In this document: one piece after another, positions 8,201-16,874 of the stretch
Layout: every line of letters starts with the position of its first letter
Position numbering within the stretch: the first letter of the stretch is position 1
DNA from: Aquimarina sp040786285
GTDB taxonomy: Bacteria > Bacteroidota > Bacteroidia > Flavobacteriales > Flavobacteriaceae
Assembly (NCBI RefSeq): GCF_040786285.1
Contig: NZ_JBFMKQ010000001.1
Span: 186,001-250,000 of the forward strand
Reading direction: 5' to 3'
Length of the DNA stretch: 64,000 nt
The notes under the pieces: generated by a model
What the model was told of the DNA's origin: nothing
What the model saw: the letters and a program-made list of their open reading frames with translations, nothing else
Databases searched by the model: none
Position numbers and translations under genes: made by a program

Positions 8201-10861
8201 GGTTATCATTTCGGTATCACAAGATTGAATTCCAAAACCACTTTTTGCATTCGGATTTATAAAATCTCCTATTTCGCCGATAACCTCATTGGTTCTTCCC
8301 CAAAGTTTTCCAACTACTGAAACTGCTGATTGGTCTGCTTCAGTTTCCATAAGCTGGTTATCTGATAACTGGTTAGGGGATTTAAGGTTGGTAGATTTTC
8401 TTCCCTGTTGCTGCTGTTGTACGTGGGCTAATTCATGAGCTAATAAGGCATCTCCAAAAGGAGTTCCCGGTTTAAATTGATTCGATGCAAAACCTATTTG
8501 ATTACCCACTGTAAAGGCTCTTGCTCCCAACTCGCCTGCAAGATTGTTTGCTTTTGATCCCGTATGAATTTCTACATCAGAGAAATTTCGTCCAAAAACA
8601 GATTCCATTTGTGATTTTGATCCACCTGAAAATTTTGCACCTCTACCTAATCGCTGTGAGACACTAACCGGATCATGTCCAGAGGGATCTCCTGATTTGG
8701 TAAATAATCCCATAACTCCCCGACCTACGTTTCCGAAAAAGCTACCCACTTCTCGTCCTACATCAACAACGGTATCGATTACTTGTTCTGATGCAGTAGA
8801 AATGGCCTGGGTGATATCTTGTCCTGTACGCCAAATTGGCATCAAATATGGGTTTACCCTACCCAATGTTCTATATTGCTCTGGAATTCTTTCTATAAGC
8901 TCTTGAGGTTCGCTTGGCAACTCTCCCGTAGTAAGCCAATGCGAGGTTACTTCTCGAAGTTTTCCGCTTAACAATACTATATACTGATTTGCGGATGTTA
9001 CAGACTCTGTATTGACCGTGTATTCTTTTATTTTATTCTCAACCTCTTCTGCAGATGACCTATTTAAGGTTTGAAAATGACTAGTCAAATATGGAAATTG
9101 ATCTAATGAATATGGAGATCCTACGAGCTCTTCTTCAACAGATTTTTTAATTTGATCCTTGGCAGACCTTAGAAAAGGTGATTTTTTCATCTGCCCATGT
9201 GTTGCTATCTCAAAATCCTCTACAATAAATCTAGGGGTACCTTCATCAGATGAGGCAGTGGTAGTCTCTGTTTTTTGTATTTGTGGAGTTTCTTTTTTCT
9301 GTATTGAAGCTCCTTGCTGTACTGTATGTGTTAATTCATGTGCCAGTAGATGTTTACCACTAGCACTATTGGTGTCATACTTCCCTTTATTAAAATAAAT
9401 ATCATTACCATGTGTAAACGCCTGAGCATTCAAATCCTTATTCATTTGCACGGCGCTGCTATCGGTATGAATATTGACTCCACTAAAATCTATTCCGAAT
9501 CCGGATTCCATTTGGTCGCGAGTCTTTACATCCATTTGAGCACCTTTACCTGCACTAGCACTCAGTTTATCTTGTAAACTATTTGTACTAGAACCGGAGG
9601 TAACCGAATCTTGCTCTTTTTTCTGTATTATTGTTTCAGAACCCGTGAAGGCCGTAAAAAAAGCATGAAACTGAGACCTTGGGCGTGTTCTTTCTTTAAC
9701 TTCACTAAAGTTTCCACTATTTCCATCAATAGAATCGATCATATCCCCGTTGACAGCTTTTATGATACAATGATGCTGTTGCTTGGTAAAATAGCCAACA
9801 TCTCCAGGTTGTGGATTATCTGTTGGTTGAAGTGTACCAAAGGCTGATACTCCTTTTCCCATTTGCCAGTATCCCAAATCTATACCCGCTTTTTTAATCG
9901 CATATACAGAGAAAATACCACACCAATGTGGAAACTCTTTAGTATATCTTACATTTTCTATAACCTCATCTGGCCATTCATCTTTGGCCGCCAGGTGAAA
10001 AATTTCTAATAGATGCTCTGCACCAACTCGTCGACCAGAGCCGTCATCTTTTTTGGCTTCGATCTTGCCCACCATCTTTTGCGCTTCTTCGACAATGCGT
10101 TCTCTTGATCCAGTTGTAGCGGTACCTCCACTACTTAATTGCAGATTAGGCATCTTTTTAAACAGAATAGGATATTCTGTCATTTCCATTTCTTTAGACC
10201 TTAATTGCAGATTAGGATCTTCCTCGTCTGAAGGGTCAGCAGAGGCATTAACAACTTCTTTTTTTTGTAACTCTTGATCTTCTGTGCTTTCTTCTACTTC
10301 TTCTTTTTCACATTCATCACATTTTGTCTGGATAGGAGTAGCTGTAGAAGTTACTGTATTACTTACAACCTCTGAAACTGATGTATTGGTTGTATCGGCT
10401 ACGTCGGTTTTTGTTTGTACTACCTCATCGGCAGTCTCACTTTCAAAAATAGGTTTCGTTTGAATCTCCTTAGTAGTATCCTCAATTATTTCTTGAGTTT
10501 CTTCTTCTTTCTTTTGCAGTTTTTCTTCTTCACAAGTGTTACACTTTGCTTGGACTGCAGAATTAGATGCTGATTTTGACTGAATCGAATTTTGCTGTAT
10601 ATTTTCTGAAAGATTGTCTACAGATGGTTGACTTAATTTTTGTACTACCTGATCCGCCATGGCATCGGCCTCTACTTCATATTTATCATTAGGTCGACCA
10701 ACAGTAAGCTTAGTCTGTACAGCTGAAGTAAAAAAAGGTGTTTCTACTTCGTTAGATTTTGAAAAAAAGCCTCCTTCCCCTTCTTTTTTAAAGAAAGGTT
10801 GCCGCTTTGCCTGCACATGGTTATTAGCGGAATTGGCGGTTTTTACTTCGGCTGTTTTCAA
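5249..10861 (-). CDS. Giant multidomain DUF4157 toxin: CHAP-like, two DUF4157 domains, C-terminal PD-(D/E)xK-like nuclease
   Basis: A protein of 1870 residues. The order is: N-terminal PFF/GGFFSKS aromatic motifs and QTKLTVGRPNDKYEVEAD (1-70); acidic linkers with CxxC pairs at 107-110 and 181-184; a CHAP/NlpC-like domain (about 250-405) with PHWCGIFSVYA (Cys314) and QQHH (His363/364); a first DUF4157 (about 430-515, HELTH 508-512); a helical region; a second DUF4157 (about 735-820, HELAH 809-813); a long helical Ala/Arg-rich region with hydrophobic stretches (VAGLGITLGLF, WLALDIIGLVGDLAAG); and a C-terminal domain with SLGEAYFAAKL (Glu1698), SLDIKT (Asp1747, Lys1749) and QMANY (Gln1761, Tyr1765), a PD-(D/E)xK-like nuclease pattern. 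It is probably eCIS cargo that cuts DNA, with a cell-wall-cleaving module inside. An immunity-like gene follows. Confidence 0.85.
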   Translation of the reverse strand: MKTAEVKTANSANNHVQAKRQPFFKKEGEGGFFSKSNEVETPFFTSAVQTKLTVGRPNDKYEVEADAMADQVVQKLSQPSVDNLSENIQQNSIQSKSASNSAVQAKCNTCEEEKLQKKEEETQEIIEDTTKEIQTKPIFESETADEVVQTKTDVADTTNTSVSEVVSNTVTSTATPIQTKCDECEKEEVEESTEDQELQKKEVVNASADPSDEEDPNLQLRSKEMEMTEYPILFKKMPNLQLSSGGTATTGSRERIVEEAQKMVGKIEAKKDDGSGRRVGAEHLLEIFHLAAKDEWPDEVIENVRYTKEFPHWCGIFSVYAIKKAGIDLGYWQMGKGVSAFGTLQPTDNPQPGDVGYFTKQQHHCIIKAVNGDMIDSIDGNSGNFSEVKERTRPRSQFHAFFTAFTGSETIIQKKEQDSVTSGSSTNSLQDKLSASAGKGAQMDVKTRDQMESGFGIDFSGVNIHTDSSAVQMNKDLNAQAFTHGNDIYFNKGKYDTNSASGKHLLAHELTHTVQQGASIQKKETPQIQKTETTTASSDEGTPRFIVEDFEIATHGQMKKSPFLRSAKDQIKKSVEEELVGSPYSLDQFPYLTSHFQTLNRSSAEEVENKIKEYTVNTESVTSANQYIVLLSGKLREVTSHWLTTGELPSEPQELIERIPEQYRTLGRVNPYLMPIWRTGQDITQAISTASEQVIDTVVDVGREVGSFFGNVGRGVMGLFTKSGDPSGHDPVSVSQRLGRGAKFSGGSKSQMESVFGRNFSDVEIHTGSKANNLAGELGARAFTVGNQIGFASNQFKPGTPFGDALLAHELAHVQQQQQGRKSTNLKSPNQLSDNQLMETEADQSAVSVVGKLWGRTNEVIGEIGDFINPNAKSGFGIQSCDTEMITDERAMEVRYGDERAEELTESYTVEELVFMLDQLNMYGENYDSRNTAVTTSSCAAASGTPDFHSPNQIIREANTLDEAVSNDPETFQNALNFEELEILFLVKFKERAKEETLQLLTLNESIVQGEKDRYLVPSNQGGMQSLYDALAPLRAIGQRIETQNEIIDREADYDPKFGFRDSHPSDAIIEELIEEVKQELISLGGEYPILLDKDLLEGTHDTMQGYPAVGPGYKILSTFSKLIYGDQDDLREIVTEVSDARLEDIQETRDGLNDDPSRVYNLPEIIQGTKIRLGIQENSLADKIVEKKRSDIRLETIFRNLAVAGLGITLGLFTGGTGTVAVLATMGSITLSGLQLMESIDNYIFESAASGTAFDRAQAISQNTPSPLWLALDIIGLVGDLAAGLRIARALGESAQAARTAEDTAEAMAQLSNDAGRVGRELAGEGLVRSADEVQEMAEASVRRQLAQDQALGDAANVDALRAIDAVVDNLTEAERFGLLQLPEVLRTRVLSNLSSDVIRSIAGASSRSQSFRGAMQVLQDGLSNNQAFTSILESFMRSGSGEGFLRTMREVGISADDLRRIDFSRVTTSQGYYNKFRNQVYDLLGNRVTSDLDNISDVTNLIGGLHSSQQRAIITRLLNRLQESGELPAGLVSQITASADLRRILASHSFDTRQMLTWWNDFNRTNPGGAFADYVEPLSGIRFRGRPNPRLSDFFSSLGSNATDLEKNLSLLNVTEPRLAEAIRTGTGLPQHLAQRLQSILNNPGVRGAATTLNGGASKVRQAMRAELAQHIAGPSELQQVMQLINEPGLRGSLGEAYFAAKLAGSGTRASDLAHVPFSPSDIPGLTRNPFRPDRFRPGARRSLDIKTGYEGTPIDVDQMANYNRLFEQSQVAGSTVQQRLNALFGTPTGGGLRGHDYLFLPGPGGNARRAAEEALDLIRSTMGQARSRFAVYFQDADGIIYQLSRRIDASTGDEVFATRRIGGRLPD

Positions 10862-10904
10862 TATCTAGTGCATTTTTAATACATAAAACATTATATTTTT
10901 CTTA

Positions 10905-11639
10905 TTAATCAACTAGAAGGGCTTCTCTAAACTGTTCGGTTAATCGAAACATCTCTTTTTCTATTTCTGGTGTAATCGAATCCGAAATATTTTTGGTCAT
11001 TCTTATAAATAAACCTTCATTATTATTTATCCATTCATGCTGATAACATTCAATATTTTGTAATTTTTCTCTATCAAAGAAATCAAGGTGTTCTTTTCCT
11101 AAAAAAGTGACCCAAAAAATCCCGTTAAACATGGGGCCAAAAGTTAATGGATTTTGATATTTACCCTCTAAAGAATCTGTAAGTTCACTGTACCTGTCAT
11201 TAGGGTGAATACATGCAAATTCTGTAGTATCTATGGTATGCGCTCTCTTAAATGTTTCTGCTAACAAATCTGATCCATCATCGGTGAGAAAATGATCATT
11301 TTGAAAATAAAAATTAACTCTATTCATGCCTCTAATCTGATTCATAGAAGACACAAAAGGAAAAAGTAATAGATTTACTTCCCAAGTAAATGGTATAGAA
11401 CTTCCCATATTAACACAAAAAGATCCGTTTTTTTTCTCTTTTATTTTCATTAGGTATGTGAGTACATCAAAATCCTCTTTAACCGATTTTTTTTCATCTT
11501 CAAACATCCCTTCGTATATCCACTCGACCTCTTCAAATACCTGAAGATCTTTCATACTTTCAAACATTTGTCTCGGAATTTCATTTTTATTCTTATACCA
11601 GTCATGATATCTAGTTGTTCCGTTCCAATATAATTTCAT
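10905..11639 (-). CDS. Putative immunity protein for the 955-residue nuclease toxin
   Basis: A 244-residue soluble protein beginning MKLYWNGTTRYHDWY, rich in aromatic and acidic residues, without signal peptide. It starts 34 bp after the stop of the 955-residue DUF4157 toxin and ends 43 bp before the next toxin begins, so it is in a toxin-immunity-toxin-immunity series. The N-terminal tryptophan-rich strand followed by a helix, and segments such as FGPMFNGIFWVTFLG, resemble Imm52-type immunity proteins, but this is recall and not a search result. It does not align obviously with the other immunity-like protein at 4515-5207, as expected if each is specific for its own toxin. Confidence 0.5.
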   Translation of the reverse strand: MKLYWNGTTRYHDWYKNKNEIPRQMFESMKDLQVFEEVEWIYEGMFEDEKKSVKEDFDVLTYLMKIKEKKNGSFCVNMGSSIPFTWEVNLLLFPFVSSMNQIRGMNRVNFYFQNDHFLTDDGSDLLAETFKRAHTIDTTEFACIHPNDRYSELTDSLEGKYQNPLTFGPMFNGIFWVTFLGKEHLDFFDREKLQNIECYQHEWINNNEGLFIRMTKNISDSITPEIEKEMFRLTEQFREALLVD

Positions 11640-11673
11640 ATCAACTACTTTTTCTTTAATTCAGTTAAACACC

Positions 11674-14541
11674 TCACAATTTCACTAATTTATTGGTTAC
11701 ATTATCAATATAATGTACTCCAAACCCATAAACTGTTGAGAGTGCCTTATTAAGTTCGGCTGCTTCTTTGGTGGGGAATAAGTAATTTACAGCTTTTACT
11801 GTTTTTCCATCTGGAGCTACTTTCCCTATCAAAGCAAGGTAATCGTCTGCTTGACCCGTAGGAACTTTACTCAATTGATGTTTCATATCCCAAATCTCAC
11901 CTGCACTTGGCAACCATTTGTCTACTGTACGTTTGTATGGCGGTGTAGCCTTACCAATTAGTTTTTTTAGATCAAAACTTATTCTTCCGAATGTTTTAGA
12001 TGCAAGTTTAGGAACATGAAGTGCTATCCATTGTTCGAACATTGCGCCTTTTAAAGCTGCTCCTCTACGAGGTTCTGCCTTAATCATTTCTGCAAGAATT
12101 TTATTAAGCTTTTTAATGTCTTTCCCTGTTTTTGCTGGGATAACACTGGTTAGATATCGTGTAAAGGTTCTATATCCTTGAGCGAGGTTTGCATCTCCGG
12201 GAGTCAGAAAATCAGCAAGTTTAAGAAAATCTTTATCTGTTAACCCTGCTTCTTTAATTGCAGTCATCAAAGCAGATCCTTTTTTTCTAAGTTTTCTAGA
12301 GATTTTTAATTTATTGAGGCCTTTTGGCAATGCCTGGATAACATCATCAACCGTACTAAGTACTTTTCCACCTTTTGAAACCAGCTTAAGGGCTTTTTGA
12401 ATTTCATCAACATCTACCTTACATGGTGAGGCGCATCCCAGCAAACGAAGTTTTGCATTTGCGGCCATGCGTGCAAAACGTTCTTTTGCCCATTGAGGGA
12501 GTTTTTTTAGCTTGCCTATATCTGCTTTGCTTAATCTCTTTAAAATACTCAAAGGAATTCTAAGAACTCTGGCAGCCCAACCATGAGCTTCAGATAAAGC
12601 ATTAGCAGCTTTAAGCGCTTTGCGTACTTTCTCTATACCCTTTCCTTTTAAGGTATTGGCTTTATTCATTATTTTTTGCACACTATTTAGCTTTCCTAAA
12701 TACTTGGCTAATTTCCCAAACTTTCCTGCTTTTCCGGCCCATTTAATCGCTGTAACTATTCCTCCAGAAAAAACAAGCATTAATATTTCTACTATAGCAT
12801 ATCCTATTACATACCCTCTAAATTTCCATCTATCCCAAACATTAGGATGGTTCCATTTCTCTCCGACCATCTTTATAATGTCACTCATTTTTATTTTAGA
12901 GATGTCACTAAAAAAGGCTTTTGCATCAGAAATTAATGTTCCTTTAAATAGTTTTACAATGATATCTTTTATTAATACTATTAGGTCATAAAGTCCTATA
13001 AAGACATCTGCAACCGACATCACTGCACCATGTAGTAATCCAACAACAAAAGCCCCAATACCTATTGCGATATCGGCAAGTGTTGAGAGCATTTCATAAG
13101 AAATTGAACCCGAAGAAACTTGGCCGCGCATGGCTTCCACTAATTGTTTACCCGGAACCCAAATTTGTCCTTTCTTCGTTTTTGTCTTTACCCAAGAATC
13201 GTTTGGATTATCCTTATAAATATATCTTCGCCCTTTTGATTGGTTTACGGCTGTAAGTACATTGACTAAAAACCGGAAATCATTTTTGCACGCAAGGGTA
13301 AATAAACTATTCTTAATAAGGCAGTCTGATACATGTCCTGGAAATAATTCTATAGCTAAAGACAAAGCCCCTTGCCCTTCCTTTGTAATTCTATACAACC
13401 GAGCACCAGGATCTGGCATATCTACATTGATCCTACTGGCAGGGATATAGCCATGAGTTCCTTTTTTTACTGGCAATGTAGTTCCTTCTTGATGCCCCAT
13501 TACATATACAGAATACCAACCATGTTTATCTTTTCTATCCACAAATACACGCGTATTAAGGGGTAATATTCCCAAACTTGTATTTACACGATTTGTTTGT
13601 GGCCAAAGCGTAGTTCCTTCATCATGCTGTACTACTCCATGAGTTTCAACCGGAGTTCCTTCTTCCATGTCGGTTAACTGCTTCTCTGTAGGTTCGAACA
13701 CAGGCTCTTCATAATCTCCTAACTCATCTTGTTTTTGGATTAGCTTACTTTTTCCCTGTTGTACAGTATGTGTTAGCTCGTGTGCTAATAAATGTTTTCC
13801 GGAGCTCGAATTGGTATCGTATTTTCCTTGATTAAAATAAATATCACTACCGTGAGTAAATGCCTGTGCGCTTAGGTCTTTATTCATTTGAACAGCTTTG
13901 CTACCCGTATGCACTCGAACATTACTGAAATCTGCCCCAAAAGCTGAGCCCATAGACTTTTCAACATTTCCAGATAATGGTCTGCCTCCTCCTTTAGAAG
14001 AATTTAAGCGACTTTGTAGATCTGGAGTTGATTTATTTTGGGTAGTTCCTGATTTCTCCTGGATATCATCCTCTGTTTCAGAAAGTTCATCTTCTTTTTT
14101 CTGTAGCTTTTCTTCATCATCACAGGTAGCACACTTAGTTTGTATGTTCGCTTCTGGTTGTTCGGCATTACTTTCAAAAATAGGTTTCTGCTGTATTTCT
14201 ATATCACTTTGTGATAATTCATCATTCTCTTTTTCCTGTACTTGTTCCTCTTGTTCGCAATCACTACACTTAGCTTGGATTTGATTGGTATTATTTACTG
14301 AAGTATTACTTAAACGCTGTACCACTTTATCTGCCATGGTGTCCGCTTCAACTTCATATTTATCATTGGGTTGACCTATAGTAAGTTTAGGCTGTACAGT
14401 AGTCGGATTAAAGAAAGAAGTTCTCGCTTCGTTAGATTTAGAAAAAAAGCCTCCATTCCCTTCTTTATTAAAGAACGGTTCTCGCTTCATCTGAATCTCA
14501 TTATGTGAAGCTGTACTTTTTTGTGCTTCGTCTACTTTCAA
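11674..14541 (-). CDS. DUF4157 toxin with SH3-like region, hydrophobic segments and C-terminal PD-(D/E)xK-like nuclease
   Basis: A protein of 955 residues. The N-terminus repeats the pattern of the 1870-residue toxin: EPFF, GGFFSKS, KLTIGQPNDKYEVEAD (20-70), then acidic linkers with CxxC pairs at 92-95 and 137-140. A DUF4157 domain lies at about 180-262 with HELTH at 254-258. Next comes an SH3-like beta region (about 285-375, GTTLWPQTNRV to HGYIPASRINV), then hydrophobic segments (LADIAIGIGAFVVGLLHGAVM; VIGYAIVEILMLVFSGGIV), then lysine-rich helices. The end carries GEIWDMKH (Glu882, Asp885, Lys887) and QADDY (Gln897, Tyr901), an E-x2-D-x-K plus Q-x3-Y pattern like that of the neighbouring toxin. 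It is probably a nuclease delivered by the eCIS; the hydrophobic hairpins could help membrane crossing. Confidence 0.82.
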   Translation of the reverse strand: MKVDEAQKSTASHNEIQMKREPFFNKEGNGGFFSKSNEARTSFFNPTTVQPKLTIGQPNDKYEVEADTMADKVVQRLSNTSVNNTNQIQAKCSDCEQEEQVQEKENDELSQSDIEIQQKPIFESNAEQPEANIQTKCATCDDEEKLQKKEDELSETEDDIQEKSGTTQNKSTPDLQSRLNSSKGGGRPLSGNVEKSMGSAFGADFSNVRVHTGSKAVQMNKDLSAQAFTHGSDIYFNQGKYDTNSSSGKHLLAHELTHTVQQGKSKLIQKQDELGDYEEPVFEPTEKQLTDMEEGTPVETHGVVQHDEGTTLWPQTNRVNTSLGILPLNTRVFVDRKDKHGWYSVYVMGHQEGTTLPVKKGTHGYIPASRINVDMPDPGARLYRITKEGQGALSLAIELFPGHVSDCLIKNSLFTLACKNDFRFLVNVLTAVNQSKGRRYIYKDNPNDSWVKTKTKKGQIWVPGKQLVEAMRGQVSSGSISYEMLSTLADIAIGIGAFVVGLLHGAVMSVADVFIGLYDLIVLIKDIIVKLFKGTLISDAKAFFSDISKIKMSDIIKMVGEKWNHPNVWDRWKFRGYVIGYAIVEILMLVFSGGIVTAIKWAGKAGKFGKLAKYLGKLNSVQKIMNKANTLKGKGIEKVRKALKAANALSEAHGWAARVLRIPLSILKRLSKADIGKLKKLPQWAKERFARMAANAKLRLLGCASPCKVDVDEIQKALKLVSKGGKVLSTVDDVIQALPKGLNKLKISRKLRKKGSALMTAIKEAGLTDKDFLKLADFLTPGDANLAQGYRTFTRYLTSVIPAKTGKDIKKLNKILAEMIKAEPRRGAALKGAMFEQWIALHVPKLASKTFGRISFDLKKLIGKATPPYKRTVDKWLPSAGEIWDMKHQLSKVPTGQADDYLALIGKVAPDGKTVKAVNYLFPTKEAAELNKALSTVYGFGVHYIDNVTNKLVKL

Positions 14542-14557
14542 CCTATTTTATTCTTGT

Positions 14558-15235
14558 TTAAGATTTTACGGTATCTGTTTTTATGTTTTGCCGTATGATT
14601 TTCTTATTTAAATATTCTTTTGTTTTGGGATCACTCCAGGGTATTCTATTGATTTGTTCTTTTAATTGAGAGGTATCCTTGGGAGCTATTGGATGATTTT
14701 TACTATTTTTTTGTATCCTGGCAACTTCATTAATACCTTTTAGTGTTATTAGTTTATCATCAACTCTATGGTTAATTTCTGTATGCGCGATACTATCTTT
14801 TAGTACTTCTTCTTGTGTTTTTTGTGATTCTTCTTCAATAATTTTGTTAGTAAGATCGATCACTTTTTCAGAATTTCCCAGCAATAAATTAGCTTCTGCA
14901 ACTGCTTTTATATCTTCTATATCTGTAGCTCGTTTTTCTAACTTATTGGTAACCTTAGTTAATTCTTTTTGAGCAATCGTATCCTGAGGGTTTTCTATAA
15001 CCTCATTTGAAAACTTTTTTAAGGCGATCTTATCCTTTTCTATCTGTATTTCCTGAATACTGGGATATGCGATCATTATAATAGGTATAGGAAAAAAAAG
15101 TAATAATTTTTTCAAATCATCTTTTTTAATAATAAAATATACTAACCCGGCGCATAGTAACATAAATAAGAATACTCCTAAAAATAGAAGTACAATTTCA
15201 TATAGATAAAGATTATCAAATATTGATTTCATCAT
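14558..15235 (-). CDS. Membrane protein with two N-terminal TM segments and a helical (TPR-like) tail
   Basis: A protein of 225 residues. Two hydrophobic segments are visible at about 11-35 (EIVLLFLGVFLFMLLCAGLV) and 43-60 (KLLLFFPIPIIMIAYP). A charged, helical tail follows, with TPR-like spacing (AVAEANLLLGNSEKVIDLTNKIIEEE). No family was recognised. The gene lies 19 bp after the second tape-measure-family gene and 16 bp before the 955-residue toxin, so it links the structural operon to the toxin genes. A membrane anchor or chaperone role for cargo loading would suit the position, but nothing in the sequence proves it. Confidence 0.6.
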   Translation of the reverse strand: MMKSIFDNLYLYEIVLLFLGVFLFMLLCAGLVYFIIKKDDLKKLLLFFPIPIIMIAYPSIQEIQIEKDKIALKKFSNEVIENPQDTIAQKELTKVTNKLEKRATDIEDIKAVAEANLLLGNSEKVIDLTNKIIEEESQKTQEEVLKDSIAHTEINHRVDDKLITLKGINEVARIQKNSKNHPIAPKDTSQLKEQINRIPWSDPKTKEYLNKKIIRQNIKTDTVKS

Positions 15236-15254
15236 TCTTAATTATACATTTACT

Positions 15255-16871
15255 TTACCTCCATTCTACCCTAAGTATTTCTTTCATCCAAGGAAGTTTT
15301 ATTAAGCTCAGATTCCATGGGAGTCTATCTAATAAAATATCCAAGGTTTTTTGTTCTACAAATAGTTTCCAACCGGTTTGTTCTTTTTCTAATTTTCCTT
15401 CTCGCATAAGAAATCCCTCTCGCAAACCATCTGGTGAGGTACCTCCTAATACACCCCAATGTTCTATAACTGCTTGTAGTAAATTGTTAGCTTCTTCTTT
15501 TTCTTGTTTGGTCAACTCAACCGTATGATCCAGAGGCATATTTACTGGCATTTCACAAAGAAATTTTGGCAATACCATCTCATACTCTTTTGGGGTTTCT
15601 TCTGCAGTTGCTAAAAAATGTAGTAACATCACTGCTTTACTTCTGGCATTAAAATCTATAAAATCTTTGCCTTCCAATAACTCAAGATTTCTAAAAAAAG
15701 AATTCAAAAAAGGGTGAAGTAACACTATCCCTGTATTGCTAAAAAACTGAGGCGATTCTAATTGCTCTTCATTGTATAATATATCTTCATTTTCGGTATC
15801 CTCATCTATAAAATTGTCGATCTCTTCATCATCTTTTAACAGGGATGTTTCTTTTTCTTCTTGATATTTTTGAGTCTCTTGTTGCAGTATTTCATGTAGA
15901 AAAGAAAACCTATTCCCTGATTCTGTTTTTATTATTTTTCTGATATCACTTTCCTTAATAATTAAGGAGACAGATGGTAGTTTAATAACTTCTATACCTA
16001 ACAAAAGGCTTTCTAACTTCTTTCTATCCAGAATTACCATTTTAAAAATGTGCTCCCAAATATCAATTTCTAGCGTTCTCTGGTGTATAGACATTTTAGG
16101 TGATATATCTTCAAAAAGGAGCTCTACTTCTTTACATAAATCCAATAGTTTATTTTGCGAAAACCCTGTATATAATTCAACTACTGATTTTAAATCTTTA
16201 GCGGTATGCTGTAGAACCAATCTTTTTAACGCTATGGGATGTTTTCTGAGTTTGTTTTCTAATATGGTAACTGCATCTATATCTAATCCTAAAGTTTCAA
16301 GAATTAAAGGCATCCAATCCTCTTCGGGTTGGATAGTATAAGGAGGCAACCTACCCTTTTCTAACCAGTACAACCATAAATCAAAATAATATCTTCGAAG
16401 TGATTGTCGATTATTATTCCTTAGTTTCTGATCTTTTTCAATATTCTTATTTTTAATGTTAGATTTATCTTTAAAATACCTTTTTGAGCTCTCTTTTTGT
16501 TTTCTATAATGGGAATCCCCATTTAAACCAAATGAATTGTCGTTTTTATTTTTGATTTTTAAAGTCTCACTTTCTAAATTAGAATTCTTTAATATCTCTT
16601 GTATCTTTTCTTCTAGAAGCTTGATAATTTTAGTAACTATTTCATCAATATGGCGCCTACTATTTAAATTAATATGCCCTATATCTAACTCGATTCTATC
16701 TAAGCTAATCACCTCATCCTCTCCAACAATTTCGTCAAACATTATAGTTAGTTTAGGCAGTAAATCTTTGCGCACCAATTCACTCACAGTTTGCTGTATG
16801 GTATATATTCTATCAGAAGAATTGACTTCTACTTCTAATATTTGTTTTCCTATGAGGTGCTTGTTTGCCAT
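15255..16871 (-). CDS. Contractile injection system tape-measure-family protein (second copy)
   Basis: A protein of 538 residues with the signature of the contractile injection system tape measure family (Afp14/Pvc14-like). The N-terminal part resembles the family start (IYTIQQTVSELVRKDLLPKL, then IELDIGHINL). The C-terminal 180 residues hold the typical LLHPFLNSFFRNLELL, KAVMLLHFLATAEETPKEYE, EHWGVLGGTSPDGLREGFL and LPWNLSLIKLPWMKEILRVEW blocks. The same blocks occur in the protein at 62439-64000, so the window holds two paralogues. The gene starts 3 bp after the extended baseplate gene stop and closes the structural operon. The family sets tube length in Afp-type particles; having two may mean separate roles. 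Confidence 0.88.
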   Translation of the reverse strand: MANKHLIGKQILEVEVNSSDRIYTIQQTVSELVRKDLLPKLTIMFDEIVGEDEVISLDRIELDIGHINLNSRRHIDEIVTKIIKLLEEKIQEILKNSNLESETLKIKNKNDNSFGLNGDSHYRKQKESSKRYFKDKSNIKNKNIEKDQKLRNNNRQSLRRYYFDLWLYWLEKGRLPPYTIQPEEDWMPLILETLGLDIDAVTILENKLRKHPIALKRLVLQHTAKDLKSVVELYTGFSQNKLLDLCKEVELLFEDISPKMSIHQRTLEIDIWEHIFKMVILDRKKLESLLLGIEVIKLPSVSLIIKESDIRKIIKTESGNRFSFLHEILQQETQKYQEEKETSLLKDDEEIDNFIDEDTENEDILYNEEQLESPQFFSNTGIVLLHPFLNSFFRNLELLEGKDFIDFNARSKAVMLLHFLATAEETPKEYEMVLPKFLCEMPVNMPLDHTVELTKQEKEEANNLLQAVIEHWGVLGGTSPDGLREGFLMREGKLEKEQTGWKLFVEQKTLDILLDRLPWNLSLIKLPWMKEILRVEWR

Positions 16872-16874
16872 TTC

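Noticed and set aside
12620..12991. A hydrophobic 123-codon plus-strand frame opposite the 955-residue toxin
   Set aside because: It mirrors the hydrophobic and lysine-rich codons of the toxin on the other strand; no independent support.
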